A model generated the notes under the pieces. The model made no database searches. It was not told the DNA's origin and saw only the letters and a list, made by a program, of their open reading frames with translations. The translations under genes and the position numbers were made by a program. From contig WACJ01000189.1 of assembly GCA_008973525.1 (NCBI GenBank), forward strand, positions 62,001 through 126,000: a DNA stretch of 64,000 bases. The letters run 5' to 3'. The DNA is from Stenopsyche tienmushanensis (taxonomy: Eukaryota; Arthropoda; Insecta; Trichoptera; Stenopsychidae). Positions 58,950-64,000 of this stretch are shown piece by piece. Position 1 is the first letter of the stretch; each line of letters begins with the position of its first letter.

Positions 58950-61903
58950 TCAATCTGAATTTAAAAGGTCGCCTCTCCATAATTTCGTTATTATCTCACT
59001 GCACTTTACTTTTGGAGGTGCTGGTATTGGATCTGGTTTGTAGGTGTCAATCAATTGCAACAATGAAGCAGATCTCAGTTCTACGGATAACGTCATCGGT
59101 GCGTTGTTATCATTGGAGTTTGGTAAAACTGAGATTCGTACATCGCCTATAAATGAAAAAACATGAATTGGTTTATTATTGCAATATGATACGATTTATG
59201 TAACCGATGAGGTAAAACCGCTGCCATTAACCTTTTAACTGCCAAAGCGTAATGAGCGCGTACAAATGCGACTCACCGTTGAGTCGTTGGCATTTAAAAG
59301 GTTAAATACCAACTAGAAAAAATAGTAACCAGAAGTGGTTTCAGAGGATAATAAATTAAGAATATATTATATGAATATTCACCTGCTATTTTTTTCGATT
59401 TTGTAATCCATAAAATAAACATGTACAGAGGAAGTGATTGAATGAAAATTTGTATCCATTTAAGAAATCCGCCCAATGTTAAAATGATAATACGAAACTA
59501 AAAAGGATATAAAAAACACATTATTTTTATTGGTAAATGGTCTTAATTTTTAAAAACAAAGCAGTAAGTCGCAGGTCTCTATATTGGGAAATTTTTTCAT
59601 AGTAGAAAATATTGGATATTACAAGAATTTGTAAATGAAATCTATATTATTTTATAAGCGGTAGCATGGTTTTCATTTGTTAAAATACACTTCATTGTGT
59701 GCATTGGAATATTTTTACTATAATTGAAATATAACAGTAGTATCACCGCCTAAGGATATTGTTACAATTATTATAAGACAGATTACATATGGGAAGCATA
59801 TTTTTATGAGTGGGAAAAAAAATGTCGAGCTAAACTCGACATAGGACCGCAAAGAGTTAATAAGACTTTTGTATTTCCATACACACAATCAAGCTTTTTT
59901 TCTTATTTCAATTTTAAAATGGAATGCTATAAAATTATTAATACTTTTATCAAAATTTTGATTTGTTAAAAATCTTACCATAGTAAAAACAGCATAATAC
60001 ATAAGCGTTGTGGGAAGTAAAAATAATAAAATTGTAAATCCTAATGTTCCTATAAAAAGCTGAAGATGATTATAATGACAGGAATCGACTCCAGCTCTTA
60101 AAGGATTATGTTTTCTTCCTAAAAATAATCTCCATAGGGCTATCAGTCCATTTAATTGAATGTTATATAATCTGGAAATTAAAAAAAAGTGTTCCTTTTA
60201 TAATTTCAAAATCTATTTAAAGAAATGCATTGAATAAAATAATCACCTGGCTGCATAGATATAAATACAGTATACATGAAATGTAGCTAATGACAATAAA
60301 TCGACCAAAATAGCAGCTTGAAAAGTTATTCCCAACATCCCTAAATATTGAAAAATCTGTATCGCAATCTCCAATGCATATCGACATATTTCTGAAAAGC
60401 ATTACAAATGTTTTATATTGTGTTTAATTAATTTTGTATAGTAGTTATATTAGAGAAACAAAATATAGATTAAAATGTTTCAAATCGACAAAAATTCATT
60501 TAAAAATATACATAATTGAACAATGAAAGAATTTTTTACTTTTATTTTAATATAAATTTTAAAAGATTTATATTACAAGTATGCTTCCAGTCTGACCAAT
60601 TAAATATTGTTTGATTGTGCCCGGCCAGCACTAAACGCCCGAAGTTCAAATACATAGATGCGATTCTAAATGAAACTCGGAGGTTATGCCACCTTCAATA
60701 TCGAGCAAAGGTTTAATGCAATACAACAAATAATGTTTATGATTTACCTAAAAACATCCACCATAAGTCTATATGGTACATAAAAAACTTTCCCAATATA
60801 TTATTAAAAGCGTGATTTAATTTTAGTCCAGCAGGGGATCCCATAAGCCAAATGAGAAGTTTTTGTACATTTGGAATAATTATCTGAAATCGAAAATTTA
60901 AATCAGGTTAAATGGTTTTTAATAAAAATCATCAAAAAAAAAAACTTATACCGTACATAAATAAGTTCAAATATTTTATCGACGATGGTAGGAGACCAAC
61001 GGTTGATCCAATCCAATAAAATCATGCCGCAGACGAGGTCTACCACTGATGCTAATATTAAATTTCCAACTTTAACAGATATCTGGAAAAATCAAAAGAT
61101 AAAATTTATAAGCGAACAATTCAAACCTCATTTCAATTTAATATTGAATAAACGACCTTTCGATCTCTAACAATCGACGATCCTATCCAGCGTGTGTAAT
61201 TTGCGGAATTACACAAATTACAAAATAAATTTGAATATCCCGACAAGAAAATGAAAATACTGATAAACATATTGATCACAATATTTTCATTCGGGATCTC
61301 TGCTGTATATTTTGGGTGACTTTCATTTCTGGTCTCGTTTTTATCATAGTGACTGATGAAATATTTCAATGCCTGAAATTGGTTTACACCGGAAAAACTT
61401 TGGAAATTTTCATAATATTCAGGTTTTTTGTTCAAAATCAAGTCTTCTGACTTCAAAAAAGACGAAAAATTGTAATATAATATTGTAACGTCTGTAAAAT
61501 TGACGTTCAAATTCCATAAGGTACCGCCAATTTTTAAATGTTCTATTGTGATCTTTCGCCCGCCTCCTTTGAGTCGAACGTAATTATTGCAGGCAGGTGC
61601 TTGGATCGATGGTTGGCTCGTGTCAAATTTTGACAGTTTTTCTCCGCAGATGAAGGTACTTTCATGAAAGCGATCCCGAAACGCCGGATTACGATCGGAA
61701 TATCGGTAGTCCATTATGTATATAGATATCAAATTATCCGGAAATGTGACGATGCATCCTTCCAAGGGTTGATTTTCATCGGGATTCAAAAAATCCGGAA
61801 GAAATATGTTTAAATCCATGTTTAGACAGACGCTTAAGATTTCATCATTTGAACTGAATAACAAAACGTCAACATGACAGATGAATAGACAATATACGAC
61901 CAT
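58950..61903 (-). CDS. PIGQ: PIG-Q, subunit of GPI-GlcNAc transferase
   Basis: GPI1/PIG-Q stabilises the ER-membrane complex that adds GlcNAc to phosphatidylinositol, the first step of GPI-anchor synthesis. Seven minus-strand exons (61903-61157, 61082-60957, 60883-60748, 60391-60247, 60171-59979, 59497-59383, 59146-58950) give 552 residues. Diagnostic blocks: [96 protein letters not shown] and [12 protein letters not shown], colinear with human PIG-Q. Several hydrophobic segments fit a multi-pass protein. The donors of exons 1 (GTCGTT) and 2 (GTACGG) are weak but are the only ones that keep the frame. The N-terminal ~220 residues are poorly conserved and the start is the first ATG of the frame. 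Introns 5 and 6 carry TTAA-element sequences. Confidence 0.92.
59227..59305. mobile_element. 71-bp palindromic TTAA element, copy 2 (PIGQ intron 6)
   Basis: TTAA on both sides (59227-59230, 59302-59305) of a 71-bp unit that is about 86% identical to copy 1 (61 of 71 positions by eye, no gaps). The terminal CCTTTTAACTGCCAA is preserved at the left; the right arm has one change (CCTTTTAAATGCCAA). The shared core is GTACAAATGCGAC. Confidence 0.85.
59812..59860. repeat. single TTAA-type element end in PIGQ intron 5
   Basis: On the minus strand TTAA (59857-59860) is followed by CTCTTTGCGGTCCTATGTCG and then a TGTCGAG/CTCGACA hairpin (about 59822-59840). It resembles one end of a piggyBac-type element. 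The opposite end was not found. Confidence 0.45.
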
Positions 61904-62518
61904 ATACCGTGTGATCGGTCATGTCTGCGGTTGTAAATATATTAATACCAATTCGCATAATAAAAATATTTGATCGCTTTAATTTGCAAATACAAATGCA
62001 AAATTTATATAAACTGGTTCATGTATATATTTCAGATTTATTTATTTTTATATTAAAATAATATATACATGTGATTAATTATTAAAAAATATTACAAGCG
62101 ATCATAAACGTATATAAAAAATTGTAAATATGGATCTGTACAAATTAAATGTATTTTATAATTTACAATTTGAAATATTTAAATATAATTGTATAATCAT
62201 TTATTGGGGATATTAAATATTTATTCATTAAAGAGTAGAATCAATTATAATTTTATTCGAATTAATAAAATTGTAGCTAGTTATTTAAGTTAAATATAAT
62301 TTTTTGTTTAATTTATTAGATTTTTAAGAATATTTTAGAGCTTGACGATTGCAAAAATAACAACCGATAGTATTTGTTATAAATTTGATTTTATCATACG
62401 AATGAATATTTTTATTTGTGTACATAGTCGATAAAAATCAATTTCTTAAAATGTGCATTTTGAATTTAGCGCGTTCGTCGCGTCGGTGAGTCGCTTATTG
62501 AGGCCAACGTCGGCATAA
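61904..62518. promoter_or_regulatory. divergent 5' region between PIGQ (-) and a plus-strand gene
   Basis: It is AT-rich up to about 62460 and then turns abruptly CpG-rich. The CpG-rich part continues to about 62840, covering the putative first exon at 62519. A shared promoter region for the two divergent genes is likely. Confidence 0.5.
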
Positions 62519-62632
62519 ATGGTGTCTCCCGACAGCATGGCTGGCAGTATAAATATGTGCGCCGTCGCGAGAGGGGCCTCGCCCCCGCCTGCACTTTTGC
62601 CGTCGTGCCCCACGCCGGCAAACGGCCCAGAG
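62519..62632 (+). CDS. probable first coding exon of an unidentified gene
   Basis: In a CpG island an ATG opens 38 codons, MVSPDSMAGSINMCAVARGA and a Pro-rich continuation ending ANGPE, and runs in phase 0 into a donor-like AG|GTACGC at 62633. Met7 (in GACAGCATGGCTGG) is an alternative start. The position, head-to-head with PIGQ and inside a CpG island, fits a first exon. No matching second exon is recognised before 64000, so the gene, if real, continues beyond the window. I do not recognise the protein. Confidence 0.4.
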
Positions 62633-63500
62633 GTACGCGAAACGACTTCTCGACGCGCACTCGCGATTTTCGTTCGCGAGATGCGCTTTTCTCCAGTTTT
62701 GTTTCGAAATTCTCCGCGTTCGAGTTTAAAGTTTCGCCAGTCTGACAGCTGACGCGCTCATTCTGTAGGTTCTTATCGGAGCGCGTATGGCCGAATTTGG
62801 TCGTCTTTCACCGACGTACGCCAAATGAAATCCGACGCGAGTAAAATATCTTTTTAATCACAGAAAACCAAAACAACGACGAAAATAACTTTTCAACATT
62901 TTTCAAGGAAACACTAGTCAAAATTTACGTTCATCTCAGAGTTGGCGATCTTGAGCTTTGTCGTCGATACGTCATTGACAGTTTAACAATTGTATTTCAA
63001 ACGTCATTATATTTTACCGATAGAAAACAACCCTAATATTTACAAATTTTATTTTTCAACCCAAATAAACATCTATGAATTTTTAAGCGAATATTTTGAA
63101 ATGAACCATGTGCGTATTTAATTTTAATAACTAATGGCAAATATATATTGTTTGCAATTTCAGACATAATTGTATCGATAAATTATGATATTTATAGCGC
63201 TGACGTGCAGCAATTCATCCACTCGAGAACATTGGAAATGTTTGCTTAACAAATTTATTTTTGGAATTTGCAGTTGTGGAATGTTCAATTGGAATACATG
63301 ACATTTTATGTGCATACATTAGGGTCATTAGCCTGGTTGTACGCTTTATAAACAATGATCTTATCTGCTTATTCATTGCCTATAAAAACATCCTAGATTC
63401 TAAATATAATAGGCGTATCGGAACACTCGCGCATTTTACACAGTCGACAAGCTACCGAAAATCAATTCTAAAAATTGTTTTATCAGAAAAATATCGTGTG
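62633..63500. other. intron-like or intergenic DNA
   Basis: CpG-rich to about 62840, then AT-rich. It is probably the first intron of the putative plus-strand gene. Nothing else is recognised. Confidence 0.4.
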
Positions 63501-63509
63501 CATTCGAGT

Positions 63510-64000
63510 TACTTACTTTTACTTTACTTTGGGTGGCTACTTCAGCCCCATAAGAGAGCCCCGGCCACCGACAACGCTTGCTGCCATTTTCGTCTGTCCT
63601 GGGCCTCCTCACTCCAATTTCCCAGGCCCAGACGTGCGGCATATTTATAATAAATAGTCATCTATTACCCAATGTGTTTTTAAGGCCATGATAGCACTGA
63701 TTACCGTGTTGAATCCTGGAGGTGTTTTCGTTTTTTATTAAATCCAAGGTATTTGAACCCTTTCAATATTTTCACCGTTAATACTCACGGAGGTGTAACC
63801 CCCAGCATTCACCCTCGATACCTCGATAGCTCCGTTGATAGACGCAAGTGCCGCTAAAGCCTCTGATATCGATTTAGCCATGTCGTCAGTAAAGGCCAAA
63901 TGCATTGCATTATCCCTCCATGGATCTGTGTGTCCCGATTTGCCAGCCTCCCTCATATTTGCTTCCAACGCAATATTAAAAAGTAATGGGGAGAGGGCAT
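63510..64000 (-). mobile_element. non-LTR retrotransposon fragment, internally deleted
   Basis: On the minus strand from 63968: EANMREAGKSGHTDPWRDNA, then LAFTDDMAKSISEALAALAS, an altered FADDM reverse transcriptase motif. The C-terminal block LGLGNWSEEAQDRRKWQQAL follows about 330 bp later (around 63625-63560), much closer than in a full element. That implies an internal deletion. The sequence continues past the window end. Confidence 0.8.

Noticed and set aside
60610..60720. A second tRNA-derived SINE in PIGQ intron 3
   Set aside because: A GAAGTTCAAATAC stretch weakly resembles a B box, but there is no A box, tail or target duplication.

Overview
The window is AT-rich nuclear DNA of an arthropod, most probably an insect. 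Every protein gene except one is split by GT-AG introns. The proteins are animal housekeeping and signalling families: a MINPP1-type phosphatase, a G-protein alpha subunit, cyclin A, eRF3, a DCN1-like protein, NudE and PIG-Q. The repeats (mariner, pogo/Tigger, piggyBac, Helitron-like, hAT-like, a tRNA-derived SINE, non-LTR retrotransposons) are typical of insect genomes. I cannot fix the order or species. There are no CRISPR arrays, operons or rRNA genes.

Layout. 1-4.6 kb (+): 3' part of a multiple inositol polyphosphate phosphatase gene. 4.6-8.2 kb: intergenic DNA with two miniature transposons. 8.2-11.1 kb (+): a divergent G alpha gene of seven coding exons. 13.9-18.5 kb (-): cyclin A, seven coding exons. 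20.5-26.5 kb (+): eRF3 behind a CpG island, eleven coding exons. 26.5-35.3 kb: intergenic, with Tigger and LINE debris. 35.3-36.3 kb (-): an uninterrupted GC-rich DCUN1D3-like gene. 37.3-53.4 kb (+): nudE, with a common 5' part and two alternative 3' ends. 59-61.9 kb (-): PIGQ. 62.5 kb (+): a probable first coding exon of an unidentified gene. 63.5-64 kb (-): LINE debris.

Three gene pairs are divergent and share a 5' region: CycA/eRF3 (2.3 kb between starts), DCUN1D3/nudE (1.0 kb) and PIGQ/unknown gene (0.6 kb). The genes act in unrelated processes, and I see no functional cluster.

The most striking content is mobile DNA. A 3.2-kb piggyBac element with an intact 585-codon transposase frame, near-perfect terminal inverted repeats and an intact TTAA duplication sits inside a Tigger element in a nudE intron. 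Several small TTAA-flanked palindromic elements occur, including a 71-bp family present twice. A ~415-bp long inverted repeat with ~118-nt arms lies inside the nudE transcription unit. I found no new enzymatic or defence system. The best candidates for novelty are the 71-bp TTAA family, the nudE hairpin and alternative ends, and the altered active-site motif of the phosphatase.

Exon boundaries were placed by eye from reading frame, splice consensus and remembered family conservation. Percent identities are eye estimates.
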